Origin: an uncultured Eubacteriales bacterium
GTDB taxonomy: Bacteria; Bacillota; Clostridia; Oscillospirales; Oscillospiraceae
Assembly (NCBI GenBank): GCA_900549885.1
Contig: URQA01000001.1
Span: forward strand, 1 to 64,000
Reading direction: 5' to 3'
Length of the DNA: 64,000 nt
Part shown: positions 53,200 to 62,083 of the stretch, piece after piece
How positions within the stretch are numbered: position 1 is the stretch's first letter
Layout: each line of letters begins with the position of its first letter
The notes under the pieces: generated by a model
The model's database searches: none
What the model saw: the letters and a program-made list of their open reading frames with translations, nothing else
Told to the model about the DNA's origin: nothing
Translations under genes and position numbers: made by a program

Positions 53200-53712
53200 G
53201 TGCTGATCCTTGGGATAGATCCCGGCTACGCCATCGTGGGGTTTGGCTTGGTGGAAAGCGCAGGCGGAAGCTGCCGTCTGAAGGCCTGCGGGGCAATCAA
53301 CACACCAGCCGGAGTTCGCCTGTCCGCCCGGCTGTGGCGGATCGGTTCCGACCTGGAAGAACTGATTGGTCGGTTTCATCCGGATGCCATGGCCATTGAA
53401 GAGCTGTTCTTCAACCAGAACGTTACCACCGGAATTGGTGTGGCCCAAGCCAGAGGCGTCATTTTAATGACAGCGGAAAAGATGGGCCTGCCTATCTATG
53501 AGTACAACCCTTCCCAAGTAAAACAGGCTGTGGTGGGCTATGGAAAGGCGGAAAAGCGCCAGGTCATGGATATGACCAAACGCCTGTTGGGCTTATCTGC
53601 TGTTCCAAAGCCAGATGACGCTGCCGATGCAGTGGCAGTAGCCCTTTGCCACGCTCGCTCAGCCACCTCGCGGCTGCTGTGCCAGGCCCGGGTTATGAAA
53701 GAACAATACTGA
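53200..53712 (+). CDS. ruvC: Holliday junction resolvase RuvC
   Basis: The 170-aa endonuclease cuts Holliday junctions. Acidic active-site residues are in 'ILGIDPGYAIVGFG', 'AIEELFFNQN' and 'KPDDAADAVAVALCHA'. GTG 53200 has GGGGAGGAG 6 nt upstream; a TTG at 53176 would precede that site. It leads ruvC-ruvA-unknown-ruvB. Confidence 0.95.
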   Translation: MLILGIDPGYAIVGFGLVESAGGSCRLKACGAINTPAGVRLSARLWRIGSDLEELIGRFHPDAMAIEELFFNQNVTTGIGVAQARGVILMTAEKMGLPIYEYNPSQVKQAVVGYGKAEKRQVMDMTKRLLGLSAVPKPDDAADAVAVALCHARSATSRLLCQARVMKEQY

Positions 53713-53728
53713 CTGCCAGGAGGCACTT

Positions 53729-54331
53729 ATGTTTTACTATATTCAAGGTATAGTAGCCCATGTGGCACCCTATCTGGCAGTCCTTGACTGCAGCGGGGTG
53801 GGCTATGCCTGCAAGACCACCAATCACACGTTGGCGGCCCTCACCCGTGGCAAGAGCGCCAAGCTGTACACCCATCTCTATGTGAGGGAAGAAATTATGG
53901 AACTGTACGGCTTTATCTCGGAAAGTGAACTGAACTGCTTTGAAATGCTGATCGGCGTGTCTGGCGTGGGGCCCAAAGCCGCATTGGCCATTCTGTCCTC
54001 TAACACGCCGGAGGGGCTGGCGACGGCTATCGTATCTGGCAACGAAAAGGCGCTGACCTCCGCGCCAGGCATCGGGAAAAAGATCGCCCAGCGTATCATC
54101 CTGGAGCTGAAAGACAAGCTGGCCAAGGGTCAGCTTACCGTCTCAGGCGGAGAGGCTTTTGCCGGCGGTATGACCATCATTCCAGAGGACAAGACCAGCG
54201 AGGCTGCCGCTGCCCTGGCGGTGTTGGGGTACAGCCAGCAGGAAATCGGTATAGCCTTCAAAGGGCTTGATATGGAGGGACTTACGCTGGAGGAGATCAT
54301 CAAGCAGGCTTTGAAGAAAATGGTAAAATAG
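53729..54331 (+). CDS. ruvA: Holliday junction branch migration protein RuvA
   Basis: The 200-aa protein binds four-way junctions and loads RuvB. It starts with the OB fold ('FYYIQGIVAHVAPYLAVLDC'). Two helix-hairpin-helix motifs follow ('LIGVSGVGPKAALAIL', 'LTSAPGIGKKIAQRIILELK'), then the RuvB-binding domain with 'AAAALAVLGYSQQEI'. AGGAGG precedes ATG 53729. Confidence 0.96.
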   Translation: MFYYIQGIVAHVAPYLAVLDCSGVGYACKTTNHTLAALTRGKSAKLYTHLYVREEIMELYGFISESELNCFEMLIGVSGVGPKAALAILSSNTPEGLATAIVSGNEKALTSAPGIGKKIAQRIILELKDKLAKGQLTVSGGEAFAGGMTIIPEDKTSEAAAALAVLGYSQQEIGIAFKGLDMEGLTLEEIIKQALKKMVK

Positions 54332-54355
54332 CTTTTTGACAAGGAGCGGTAAGAT

Positions 54356-54691
54356 ATGCCTAAATACAACAGGCATTTTCACGGCGACCCAACCCAGGTG
54401 TTGGAGCGTCTGGATCAAGAAATACGCAAAAGCACCTATACCATCTCATTGGTGGAAGAAAGCCAAACGGAGTTGTCTGGCGTTTCCTGTGTGCTCCGGT
54501 TATATGAAGCGTATCGGATCGATGGCAGCCGGGCGGACATGACCATTGCCCTGATGACAGATGGGCACGAATTATGCCTTTCTGCCGTGGTGAACGGTGG
54601 CAAACGGGTGCGGACCTTCTTGTCTCCTGCACGAGCTGAGAGCTCTTTGCTGGAAATGGTCCAGAATACGATAGAACACTTTTCGTCGTGA
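54356..54691 (+). CDS. Uncharacterised 111-aa protein between ruvA and ruvB
   Basis: I do not firmly recognise this protein. It is mixed alpha/beta in feel, without membrane segments or signal peptide. It starts 'MPKYNRHFHGDPTQVLERLD' and has a regular hydrophobic pattern around 'TIALMTDGHELCLSAVVNGG'. It recalls small Firmicute proteins of the DUF6054 type, but I cannot confirm that. AAGGAGCGG precedes ATG 54356. It lies 24 nt after ruvA and 33 nt before ruvB, so it is read with them. Confidence 0.75.
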   Translation: MPKYNRHFHGDPTQVLERLDQEIRKSTYTISLVEESQTELSGVSCVLRLYEAYRIDGSRADMTIALMTDGHELCLSAVVNGGKRVRTFLSPARAESSLLEMVQNTIEHFSS

Positions 54692-54724
54692 ACCAAACCG
54701 CATTGAGTAATGGGGCGTGAATCC

Positions 54725-55786
54725 ATGGCAATTGATTTCTCCAATCAGGAATTTGAGACAGAAGTATTTGACCCCCTGGTCACCACTTCTCTCACGGCAG
54801 CGGACGAGGGGGAGTACTCCTTACGGCCAAAATCTCTGTCGGAGTACATCGGGCAGCAGAAGGCCAAGGGCAACTTGGAGGTATTCATTCAGGCCGCCAA
54901 AATGCGGGGAGAGCCCTTGGATCATGTGTTACTCCACGGACCTCCGGGGCTGGGTAAGACCACGCTCAGCGGCATTATCGCCAACGAGATGGGAGTCAAT
55001 ATCCGCATCACCTCCGGTCCGGCCATTGAAAAGCCGGGGGACTTGGCCGCCTTGTTGACAAACCTCCAAGAGAACGACATCCTATTTGTGGATGAGATCC
55101 ACCGGCTCAACCGCTCGGTGGAAGAGATCCTCTATCCGGCGATGGAGGACTACGCTATCGACATCATCATCGGTAAGGGACCTTCGGCCAACTCCATCCG
55201 GCTGGATCTGCCCCGTTTCACCCTGATCGGGGCCACTACCCGGGCTGGGCAGTTGTCCGCCCCACTGCGGGACAGATTTGGAGTGACCCTTCGGCTGGAG
55301 CTGTATACCCCGGAGGAACTGGCTCTCATCATCACCCGCTCTGCGGGAATCCTGGATGTTCCCATTGAGCGGGACGGGGCGCTGGAGATCGCCCGGCGCA
55401 GCCGGGGCACTCCCCGCATCGCAAACCGGCTATTGCGGCGGGTGCGGGACTTTGCCCAGGTCACCGCTGGCGGAGTCATCACCCGCCATGTGGCGGACCG
55501 GGCCCTGCAGGCCCTGGAGATCGACCAACTGGGACTGGACAACATTGACCGGCGGATGCTCACCAGTATCATTGAGAACTATGCCGGAGGTCCAGTGGGG
55601 CTGGACACCTTGGCCGCCACCATCAACGAGGAGTCCGTCACCTTGGAGGACGTGTACGAGCCTTATCTCATGCAGTTGGGGTTTCTCACCCGGACTCCCC
55701 GGGGCCGGTGTGCCACTCGGAAGGCCTATGAGCATTTGGGACTTCCGTTGTCTGGAGGAGCGGAAATGGAACAGCTGACCTTGTGA
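54725..55786 (+). CDS. ruvB: Holliday junction branch migration DNA helicase RuvB
   Basis: The 353-aa AAA+ motor drives branch migration with RuvA. Walker A is 'GPPGLGKTT' at 72-80, Walker B '[10 protein letters not shown]', sensor 1 '[19 protein letters not shown]', and the C-terminal winged helix has '[15 protein letters not shown]'. ATG 54725 follows GGGGCG; ATG 54710 is also in frame. Residues 1-30 are an acidic extension before the conserved '[12 protein letters not shown]'. Confidence 0.97.
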   Translation: MAIDFSNQEFETEVFDPLVTTSLTAADEGEYSLRPKSLSEYIGQQKAKGNLEVFIQAAKMRGEPLDHVLLHGPPGLGKTTLSGIIANEMGVNIRITSGPAIEKPGDLAALLTNLQENDILFVDEIHRLNRSVEEILYPAMEDYAIDIIIGKGPSANSIRLDLPRFTLIGATTRAGQLSAPLRDRFGVTLRLELYTPEELALIITRSAGILDVPIERDGALEIARRSRGTPRIANRLLRRVRDFAQVTAGGVITRHVADRALQALEIDQLGLDNIDRRMLTSIIENYAGGPVGLDTLAATINEESVTLEDVYEPYLMQLGFLTRTPRGRCATRKAYEHLGLPLSGGAEMEQLTL

Positions 55787-55793
55787 GGCAAGC

Positions 55794-56255
55794 GTGAAAA
55801 AGAACAAAAAAGATATCCTGGCCGCCATTTTGGGCGTTGTAGTCACTGCGGCTGTCGTCCTGGCTGTGGTCGCAGTGATCATCCTGATCGACGCGGGATT
55901 GTTGTGCCTGCTGGGTGTGCGCAGCGCTTCCTTTGGACATCTGGTGGGCTACGTGTTGCTGGCGTCAGTGGTCGGGTTGCCGCTAGAGCTGTTCACCAAT
56001 GGTTTGGCCGGCGCCCTGTTTCGGTTGGGCTGGGCCAGCCGCAGAATGGCAAATCTGCTGTACATTCCGCTGGATACGCTGTGCTCCGCCCTTGCGTTTT
56101 GGGGAACGGATCTTCTGTTGGATCAGGTAGAGGCAAACGGCTTTGCAATCCTGATTGTCGCTCTGGTGTCCGCAGTCTTTTCCCAGCCCATCGAGAAGGT
56201 GAAGCAGAACAGTGAAAAGCGAACGGGGAAGGACGACGGCGGACCGAATGAATAG
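55794..56255 (+). CDS. Small membrane protein, YrvL-like
   Basis: The 153-aa protein has about four hydrophobic segments. 'LLCLLGVRSASFGHLVGYVL' followed by 'GLPLELFTNGL' recalls the YrvL family of Firmicute membrane proteins, and the long 'YIPLDTLCSALAFWGTDLLLD' segment fits too. Function unknown. Translation starts at GTG 55794, 7 nt after ruvB, so it is coupled to the ruv operon. The family match is from memory and uncertain. Confidence 0.7.
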   Translation: MKKNKKDILAAILGVVVTAAVVLAVVAVIILIDAGLLCLLGVRSASFGHLVGYVLLASVVGLPLELFTNGLAGALFRLGWASRRMANLLYIPLDTLCSALAFWGTDLLLDQVEANGFAILIVALVSAVFSQPIEKVKQNSEKRTGKDDGGPNE

Positions 56256-56329
56256 TCAGGTGCGATTGGGCAATGACATAAGCTGGGCACGATGCCCGTA
56301 GAAACATCAAAAACGAGGTGTATTCAAAT

Positions 56330-57703
56330 ATGGGTAAACTCTTTGGGACAGATGGAATCCGGGGCGTAGTCAATGATGGATTGGATGCAATTTTGGCATA
56401 CAAAGTAGGATTGGCCGCCGCTGTGGTCCTAGCGGATGGAAAGGCGGAAGGGGAACGGCCTCTGGTCACCATCGGGAAAGACACCCGTATCTCTGGTGAC
56501 CTGCTCAAAGGCGCGCTGATTGCCGGTCTGTGCACTGCCGGGGCAGATGTGCTAGACCTGGGTACCTTGCCTACACCCGGAGTGGCATGGGTGACAGTGG
56601 ACGAGAAAGCGGATGCCGGCATTGTCATCTCCGCATCCCATAACCCCTTTGAGCACAATGGAATCAAAATCTTTAATGGGCAGGGCTTTAAGCTGTCCGA
56701 CGCCCTGGAGGAGAAGATAGAAGAGATGGTCCTCTCTGACGGAGAGAATATTCCCATAAAGACCGGAGAGCATATTGGAAAGGTCAGTTATGTGGCTGAT
56801 AAGGCCTCAGAGGACTATATCGACCATTTGGAGAGTAGTATCCATGAGGATCTCCATGGACTGCGCATCTTGGTGGACTGCGCCAACGGCGCGGCTTACG
56901 CCACCGCCGGCCGCTTGTTTGACCGCTTTCCTAAGCTGATGACCGATATTATCAATGCCGACCCCGATGGGGTGAACATCAACGACAAATGCGGCTCCAC
57001 CCACATGGATGCTTTGGCCGCCATGGTGACCGCCGGCGGATACGACTTGGGCATTGCTTTTGACGGAGACGCGGACCGCTGCCTGGCTGTGGACGAGAAG
57101 GGCCGGGAGATCGACGGCGATCAGGTGATGGCGCTGTGCGGCCTGTCCCTCAAGGAGCAGGGGCGGTTGTTTGGAAACACAGTAGTAGCGACTGTCATGT
57201 CCAATATTGGCCTGCATAAATTTGTCAAAGAGAATGGAATATCTCTGGAGTGTACCAGCGTGGGGGATCGGAACGTGCTGGAACGGATGCTGGAAAAGGG
57301 ATATGTCATCGGCGGTGAGCAGTCGGGGCACATGATCTTCCTGGAGTACGCCACCACAGGGGACGGCCAACTCACAGCGCTTCAGATACTCGCCCTGCTC
57401 CAGAGAAGCGGGAAAAAGGCATCTGAGCTCTTTGGAAGCTGCGCCCGCTATCCGCAGGTGCTCATCAACATCCCGGTTTCCGGCGGAAACGCAGCAAAGG
57501 ATGCCATCATGGCTGCCGATTGGCTGCGGGATGCGGTGGCCCAGCAGGAAGCCATCCTTGGGGAAAGCGGACGCATACTGGTCCGTCCATCGGGGACAGA
57601 GGCCCTGATCCGCGTGATGGTGGAGGCACAGGAAGAGGAAACCGCCCACTCCTGCGCTCAAATTCTGGCTGACCGGATAAAATGCCAGGAAAACAGCGTT
57701 TAA
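56330..57703 (+). CDS. glmM: Phosphoglucosamine mutase
   Basis: The 457-aa enzyme converts glucosamine-6-phosphate to glucosamine-1-phosphate for UDP-GlcNAc and peptidoglycan. The phosphoserine is in 'GIVISASHNPFEHNGIK', metal-binding Asp residues are in 'AFDGDADRCLAVDE', the sugar loop is 'GGEQSGHMIF', and the phosphate loop is 'RPSGTEALIRVMVE'. ATG 56330 has GAGGTG 9 nt upstream. Length is slightly above the usual 448. Confidence 0.96.
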   Translation: MGKLFGTDGIRGVVNDGLDAILAYKVGLAAAVVLADGKAEGERPLVTIGKDTRISGDLLKGALIAGLCTAGADVLDLGTLPTPGVAWVTVDEKADAGIVISASHNPFEHNGIKIFNGQGFKLSDALEEKIEEMVLSDGENIPIKTGEHIGKVSYVADKASEDYIDHLESSIHEDLHGLRILVDCANGAAYATAGRLFDRFPKLMTDIINADPDGVNINDKCGSTHMDALAAMVTAGGYDLGIAFDGDADRCLAVDEKGREIDGDQVMALCGLSLKEQGRLFGNTVVATVMSNIGLHKFVKENGISLECTSVGDRNVLERMLEKGYVIGGEQSGHMIFLEYATTGDGQLTALQILALLQRSGKKASELFGSCARYPQVLINIPVSGGNAAKDAIMAADWLRDAVAQQEAILGESGRILVRPSGTEALIRVMVEAQEEETAHSCAQILADRIKCQENSV

Positions 57704-57727
57704 GTACAAAAAAATTTGTATAAACTA

Positions 57728-57757
57728 TTGACATTTCACAGGAGTCTGGATTATACT
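57728..57757 (+). promoter_or_regulatory. SigA promoter of the SigH-like sigma factor gene
   Basis: A perfect TTGACA at 57728-57733 is followed by TATACT at 57752-57757 (18 bp) or TTATAC at 57751-57756 (17 bp). Transcription would start only about 9 nt before ATG 57773. Confidence 0.8.
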
Positions 57758-57772
57758 TACAGAGTAAATTGT

Positions 57773-58336
57773 ATGGAATCGACAACACACGACAAAGCCC
57801 AATACAGCGACGAGACTCTTTGCACTTTAGCCGCATCAGGCGACCGTATCGCAGAGGAGGTTTTGGTCCTGCGGTACAATCGTCTGGTGCGTATCTGTGC
57901 CCGTCCCTTTTTTCTCACAGGTGGAGACAGCGACGATCTGATTCAGGAGGCAATGATCGGCCTGCTGAAAGCAATACGGGAATTTGACCCAGAGCGGGAT
58001 GTCTCCTTTCGAACCTTTGCTGAGGTATGCATCCGAAATCGAATCCGCTCTGTGGTGATGGCTGCTGTCCGGGATAAGCATGCTCCTTTGAACAACAGCC
58101 TGCCGATGGAAGCCGTGCCAGATGTAACATTTAGTCCGGAAGACAGTCTGCTGGACCGGGAGGCGGACAATGAACGCCTGTACCAGTTGAAGCGGCAGCT
58201 GTCTCCTTTGGAGCAACATATTTTGTCCCTGTATCTTTCTGGCCTCACCTACGGCGAAATTGGCGCAGAACTTAACAGGCCCGTGAAGTCGATAGACAAT
58301 GCGATTCAGCGCATTCGGCGCAAGGTCGCACCATAA
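57773..58336 (+). CDS. sigH: RNA polymerase sigma-70 family factor, SigH (Spo0H)-like
   Basis: The 187-aa protein has sigma region 2 ('DSDDLIQEAMIGLLKAIREF', 'FRTFAEVCIRNRIRSVVMAA') and region 4 ('LSPLEQHILSLYLSGLTYGE', 'VKSIDNAIQRIRRK'). 'RDKHAPLNNS' and the 'RPVKSIDNAIQR' helix match SigH, the early-sporulation sigma factor. The gene for SigH often lies elsewhere, so a SigH-like paralogue is possible. ATG 57773 has no clear ribosome site and a very short leader. Confidence 0.85.
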   Translation: MESTTHDKAQYSDETLCTLAASGDRIAEEVLVLRYNRLVRICARPFFLTGGDSDDLIQEAMIGLLKAIREFDPERDVSFRTFAEVCIRNRIRSVVMAAVRDKHAPLNNSLPMEAVPDVTFSPEDSLLDREADNERLYQLKRQLSPLEQHILSLYLSGLTYGEIGAELNRPVKSIDNAIQRIRRKVAP

Positions 58337-58436
58337 AAATGGCGTTATCAGCGAAAGCTGACGCAAATATTATACTGTGCCCCAGCATGATCGGGTTTCT
58401 TCCGGGCCTGGGCAAGTCAAAAGAGAGGGTATTTCC

Positions 58437-58715
58437 ATGTACGAAGACAAGACTTTAGTGTGCAAAGAGTGTGGCCAGGAGTTCGTGTTCACCGCTGGTG
58501 AGCAGGAATTCTACGCAGAGCGCGGCTTCCAGAATGAGCCTCAGCGCTGCAAGTCCTGCCGCGACGCCCGCAAGGCTGCTGCCCGTGGCCCCCGTGAGTA
58601 TTTTACCGCTACCTGCGCTGCCTGCGGTGGTGAGGCTCGGGTTCCCTTTGAGCCTAAGTCTGACCGTCCTGTGTATTGCAGTGAGTGCTTCGCCAAGATG
58701 CGCGGCGAGGGCTGA
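58437..58715 (+). CDS. CxxC-x17-CxxC zinc-ribbon protein
   Basis: The 92-aa protein has four CxxC pairs. Cys9/12 and Cys38/41 form an N-terminal zinc-ribbon ('LVCKECGQEF', 'RCKSCRDARK'). Cys60/63 and Cys81/84 are exactly 17 residues apart, matching the TIGR04272 pattern. Such proteins probably bind zinc and perhaps nucleic acid; no role is established. ATG 58437 has GAGAGGG about 9 nt upstream. A small GAAA-loop hairpin (58348-58361) lies in the gap before it. Confidence 0.88.
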   Translation: MYEDKTLVCKECGQEFVFTAGEQEFYAERGFQNEPQRCKSCRDARKAAARGPREYFTATCAACGGEARVPFEPKSDRPVYCSECFAKMRGEG

Positions 58716-58732
58716 ACCTTAAAAGACAGGGA

Positions 58733-58768
58733 AACCGGCACAGCCAATGGCTGTGCCGGTTCTTTTTT
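58733..58768 (+). terminator. Intrinsic terminator after the CxxC protein gene
   Basis: A perfect 13-bp stem (58733-58745 with 58749-58761) with a 3-nt AAT loop is followed by TTTTTT at 58763-58768. Confidence 0.92.
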
Positions 58769-58848
58769 GATGCGGGACAACTAGTAAGCTCACCCGGAAT
58801 AACTGATTTCCGCGGTTTTACATCCCAAGGCATTTTTTATGCTTTCCC

Positions 58849-58877
58849 TTGTCCTGTGTGAGAAACCATGATATAAT
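58849..58877 (+). promoter_or_regulatory. SigA promoter for purB
   Basis: TTGTCC at 58849-58854 and a perfect TATAAT at 58872-58877 are 17 bp apart, with TG at 58869-58870. The leader of about 55 nt holds a 5-bp hairpin near 58903 and no visible purine riboswitch. Confidence 0.8.
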
Positions 58878-58937
58878 ACCGGACAGATGGAAACGTAAAA
58901 AACGCTGGATTTCAGCGCAGAGAGGTCGTGTTTCAAG

Positions 58938-60374
58938 GTGAACAAACCAATTTATGAAAGCCCGCTGTCATCCCGCTATGCCAGCGATGAGATGCAGTAT
59001 ATTTTCTCTCCGGATAAAAAGTTCTCCACCTGGCGGCGCCTGTGGGTGGCCCTGGCCCGGGCTGAGATGGAGCTGGGCCTGCCAGTGACTCAGGAGCAGA
59101 TCAATGAGATGGAGGCCCATCTCACGGATATTGATTATGAGCTGGCGGCGCAAAAGGAGCAGGAGCTGCGCCACGATGTGATGGCCCATATTCATACCTT
59201 TGGCACGGTCTGCCCCAAGGCTATGCCGATCATTCACTTGGGGGCCACCAGCTGCTATGTGGGAGATAACACCGATGTCATCATTATGCGGGAAGGGCTG
59301 TATTTGATCCGGGATAAGCTGGTTCGGGTGTTGGCCCGCTTGGCCAAGTTTGCGGAAGCATATAAGGCACTGCCTACTTTGGGCTTTACCCATTTCCAGG
59401 CTGCCCAGCTGGTGACAGTCGGCAAGCGGGCCACCCTGTGGATGAATGAGCTGCTTATGGATCTACACGAGGTGGAGTACCGTATTGATACCCTGAAGCT
59501 GCTGGGCTGTAAGGGAACCACTGGCACTCAGGCTTCTTTCCTGGAGCTGTTCGAGGGTGATCATGAAAAGTGCAAGGACCTGGACCGTCGCATTGCCCGG
59601 GAGATGGGCTTTGCGGATACCGTCCCTGTCTCCGGTCAGACTTACTCCCGGAAAGTGGACTCGGCTATTTTGAATACGTTGTCCGGTATCGCCCAGTCGG
59701 CCAGCAAATTCGCCAACGACATGCGCCTGCTGTGCCACTTGAAAGAGGTGGAAGAGCCCTTTGAGAGCAAGCAGATCGGTTCGTCCGCCATGCCCTATAA
59801 GCGTAACCCCATGCGCTGTGAGCGCATTTGCGCCCTGGCGCGGTATGTAATGGCAGACGCTGTGAATCCGGCGGTGACCGCCGCTACCCAATGGTTTGAA
59901 CGAACCCTGGACGACTCTGCCAACAAGCGCATCTCCGTGCCCGAGGCGTTCCTGGCCGTGGATGCAATCCTGAACATCTACGAAAATGTGGCTTCCGGCC
60001 TAGTGGTCCATGAGAAGGTCATTGAAAAGCATGTTCTGGAAGAACTGCCCTTCATGGCCAGCGAGAACATTATGATGGACGCAGTAAAGCGGGGCGGCAA
60101 CCGGCAGGAGCTTCACGAGCGTATCCGCCAGCACTCGCTGGAGGCTGGTAAAAATGTGAAGGATCGTGGCTTGAACAACAACCTGATTGATTTAATTGCA
60201 GAGGATCCCATGTTCGGATTGACCCGGGAGGAACTGACCGCTCATTTGGAGCCGTCCCGTTATATCGGTCGCTGTCCGGAGCAGGTGAGCGACTTCCTGT
60301 CCAGAGATGTGCAGCCGGTCCTGGAACGGTATGCCAGCGCGCTCACCGGCGGCCACAGTGAATTGAAGGTCTGA
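58938..60374 (+). CDS. purB: Adenylosuccinate lyase
   Basis: The 478-aa enzyme cleaves SAICAR and adenylosuccinate in purine synthesis. The superfamily signature is 'IGSSAMPYKRNPMRCE' with the flexible catalytic Ser loop. 'IHLGATSCYVGDNTD' and 'GFTHFQAAQLVTVGKRA' hold further catalytic residues. Its length fits the larger form seen in Clostridia and eukaryotes. GTG 58938 is the start by position; the AGAGG site is about 12 nt away. Confidence 0.95.
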   Translation: MNKPIYESPLSSRYASDEMQYIFSPDKKFSTWRRLWVALARAEMELGLPVTQEQINEMEAHLTDIDYELAAQKEQELRHDVMAHIHTFGTVCPKAMPIIHLGATSCYVGDNTDVIIMREGLYLIRDKLVRVLARLAKFAEAYKALPTLGFTHFQAAQLVTVGKRATLWMNELLMDLHEVEYRIDTLKLLGCKGTTGTQASFLELFEGDHEKCKDLDRRIAREMGFADTVPVSGQTYSRKVDSAILNTLSGIAQSASKFANDMRLLCHLKEVEEPFESKQIGSSAMPYKRNPMRCERICALARYVMADAVNPAVTAATQWFERTLDDSANKRISVPEAFLAVDAILNIYENVASGLVVHEKVIEKHVLEELPFMASENIMMDAVKRGGNRQELHERIRQHSLEAGKNVKDRGLNNNLIDLIAEDPMFGLTREELTAHLEPSRYIGRCPEQVSDFLSRDVQPVLERYASALTGGHSELKV

Positions 60375-60420
60375 ATGCCTGCTGGAAGCGGGTGAAATAT
60401 GTGTTTTGGGAGGTTGGAAC

Positions 60421-61404
60421 ATGGATAAGCCAATTCGCCGCATTGGCGTATTCACCAGTGGTGGTGATGCTCCAGGGATGAATGCCGCTATCCGAGCTGT
60501 GGTCCGGACTGCTCTGCATATGGGAATTGAGTGCATTGGAATCCGACGTGGCTACCACGGGCTCATCAATGGAGACTTTATACCGCTGACTTTTGAAAGC
60601 GTCAGTGGACTGTCTCGCCGGGGTGGGACAATGCTCTACTCCGCCCGCAGTGAGGACTTCAAGGCTAAGCTGGGGCAGGAAAAAGCCATGGCAACCTGCA
60701 AGCTACTGGGGTTGGACGCCCTGGTAGGCATCGGGGGCGACGGTACCTTTCGGGGCCTGCTGGCCCTGGCCCAACAGGGAATCTCGGTCATTGGGATTCC
60801 CGGCACGATTGACAATGACATCGCCTGCTCTACCTATACCATTGGCTATGATACTGCCTGCAATACCGCTCTGGAGTGTATCGATAAGCTCCGTGATACC
60901 ATGCAGTCCCATGAGCGTTGTTCTGTGGTGGAGGTCATGGGTCGCCATGCTGGCCACCTGGCGCTGAATGTGGGGGTGGCTTGCGGAGCCACAGCCGTCG
61001 TGGTGCCAGAAAAAGAACTCGATTATGAACAGGATCTCATGGAACCGATCCGAAGATCCAGGTTGGGCGGCCGAACTCACTTCATGGTGATCGTGGCTGA
61101 GGGAGTCCCAGGCGGAGCCTATGGCGTGGCAAAAAAGATCAATGAATCCACTGCATTGGACACACGTGTGACGATTTTAGGCCACGTTCAGCGCGGGGGC
61201 GCTCCCACCTCGGAAGACCGGGTTGCAGCTACATATATGGGATATGAGGCGGTTCGTCTGCTCTCAGAGGGAAAGACCTGCCGTGTAGTGGCTATGAACG
61301 GTGATAAATACGTTGATTATGACATTACCGAAGCCCTGTCTATGACCAAGGGCCTGGATGAGCAAACCTATACCGTCATGCGGGCTCTGACCGGCGTATC
61401 TTGA
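60421..61404 (+). CDS. pfkA: ATP-dependent 6-phosphofructokinase
   Basis: The 327-aa glycolytic enzyme phosphorylates fructose 6-phosphate. 'FTSGGDAPGMNAAIRA', 'GIGGDGTFRG' (105-109 GGDGT) and 'IPGTIDNDI' are intact. The Gly in GGDGT, not Asp, fits ATP rather than pyrophosphate as donor. GGGAGG precedes ATG 60421. It is read with purB, 46 nt upstream. Confidence 0.96.
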   Translation: MDKPIRRIGVFTSGGDAPGMNAAIRAVVRTALHMGIECIGIRRGYHGLINGDFIPLTFESVSGLSRRGGTMLYSARSEDFKAKLGQEKAMATCKLLGLDALVGIGGDGTFRGLLALAQQGISVIGIPGTIDNDIACSTYTIGYDTACNTALECIDKLRDTMQSHERCSVVEVMGRHAGHLALNVGVACGATAVVVPEKELDYEQDLMEPIRRSRLGGRTHFMVIVAEGVPGGAYGVAKKINESTALDTRVTILGHVQRGGAPTSEDRVAATYMGYEAVRLLSEGKTCRVVAMNGDKYVDYDITEALSMTKGLDEQTYTVMRALTGVS

Positions 61405-61417
61405 CTTAAAATCAAGA

Positions 61418-61459
61418 AGGGAAAGACCGCTGTCCTGTTTAGGACAGCGGTCTTTCCCT
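61418..61459. terminator. Bidirectional hairpin between pfkA and cotJC
   Basis: A perfect 19-bp stem (61418-61436 with 61441-61459) has a 4-nt GTTT loop. The T tracts beyond the stem are short on both strands, but the stem itself ends in TCTTTCCCT. It lies between convergent genes. Confidence 0.75.
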
Positions 61460-61486
61460 ATTAAGCAGATCCCAAAGTCAAATTTC

Positions 61487-62083
61487 TCACTTGTCAAAAG
61501 CAGGGTTATAGAGGTATACATTCTTTCGATCCATTTTTTCTTTGGCTAGCTCCACTGCCTCGCCAAACCGCTGGAAGTGTACGACCTCCCGCTCCCGCAG
61601 AAAGCGAATAACATCGTTAACGTCTGGATCGTCAGACAGGCGGAGAATATTGTCATAGGTGACCCGTGCCTTTTGCTCTGCGGCCATATCCTCTGTTAAG
61701 TCACAGATGACATCGCCCTTAACAGCCATGGAGGCCGCGTTGTAGGGCCATCCGGAAGCTGCGGTCGGATAAACACCGGTGGTATGGTCCACAAAGTAGG
61801 CGTCAAAGCCTGCCTGACGGATCTGTTCATCATTGAGTTTGCGGGTAAGCTGGTGGATGATGGCTCCAATCATCTCCAGATGCCCCAGCTCTTCGGTTCC
61901 GATGTCGGTGAGCAGCCCTTTCAGCTCGGGATAAGGCATGGCATACCGCTGGCTAAGATAGCGCAACGAGGCGCCCAACTCTCCATCGGGCCCGCCATAT
62001 TGGGAAATAATTACAGAGGCCAGCTTCGGATTCGTGTTTCTGATCCGTACCGGATATTGTAGCTTTTTCTGATATACGAACAT
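61487..62083 (-). CDS. cotJC: Spore coat protein CotJC, manganese catalase family
   Basis: The 198-aa protein has a ferritin-like four-helix fold with the dimanganese ligands Glu35, Glu65, His68, Glu136 and His169, seen in 'GTEELGHLEMI', 'AAEQKAR' and 'REREVVHFQRFGEA'. 'YPTAASGWPYNAASM' is family-typical. It probably detoxifies peroxide at the spore surface. Its start codon lies at the very end of the upstream fusion gene, so the two are translationally coupled. Confidence 0.95.
   Translation of the reverse strand: MFVYQKKLQYPVRIRNTNPKLASVIISQYGGPDGELGASLRYLSQRYAMPYPELKGLLTDIGTEELGHLEMIGAIIHQLTRKLNDEQIRQAGFDAYFVDHTTGVYPTAASGWPYNAASMAVKGDVICDLTEDMAAEQKARVTYDNILRLSDDPDVNDVIRFLREREVVHFQRFGEAVELAKEKMDRKNVYLYNPAFDK

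Noticed and set aside
58769..58937. Possible purine riboswitch before purB
   Set aside because: No three-way junction core of the purine aptamer is visible; only a 5-bp hairpin is present.
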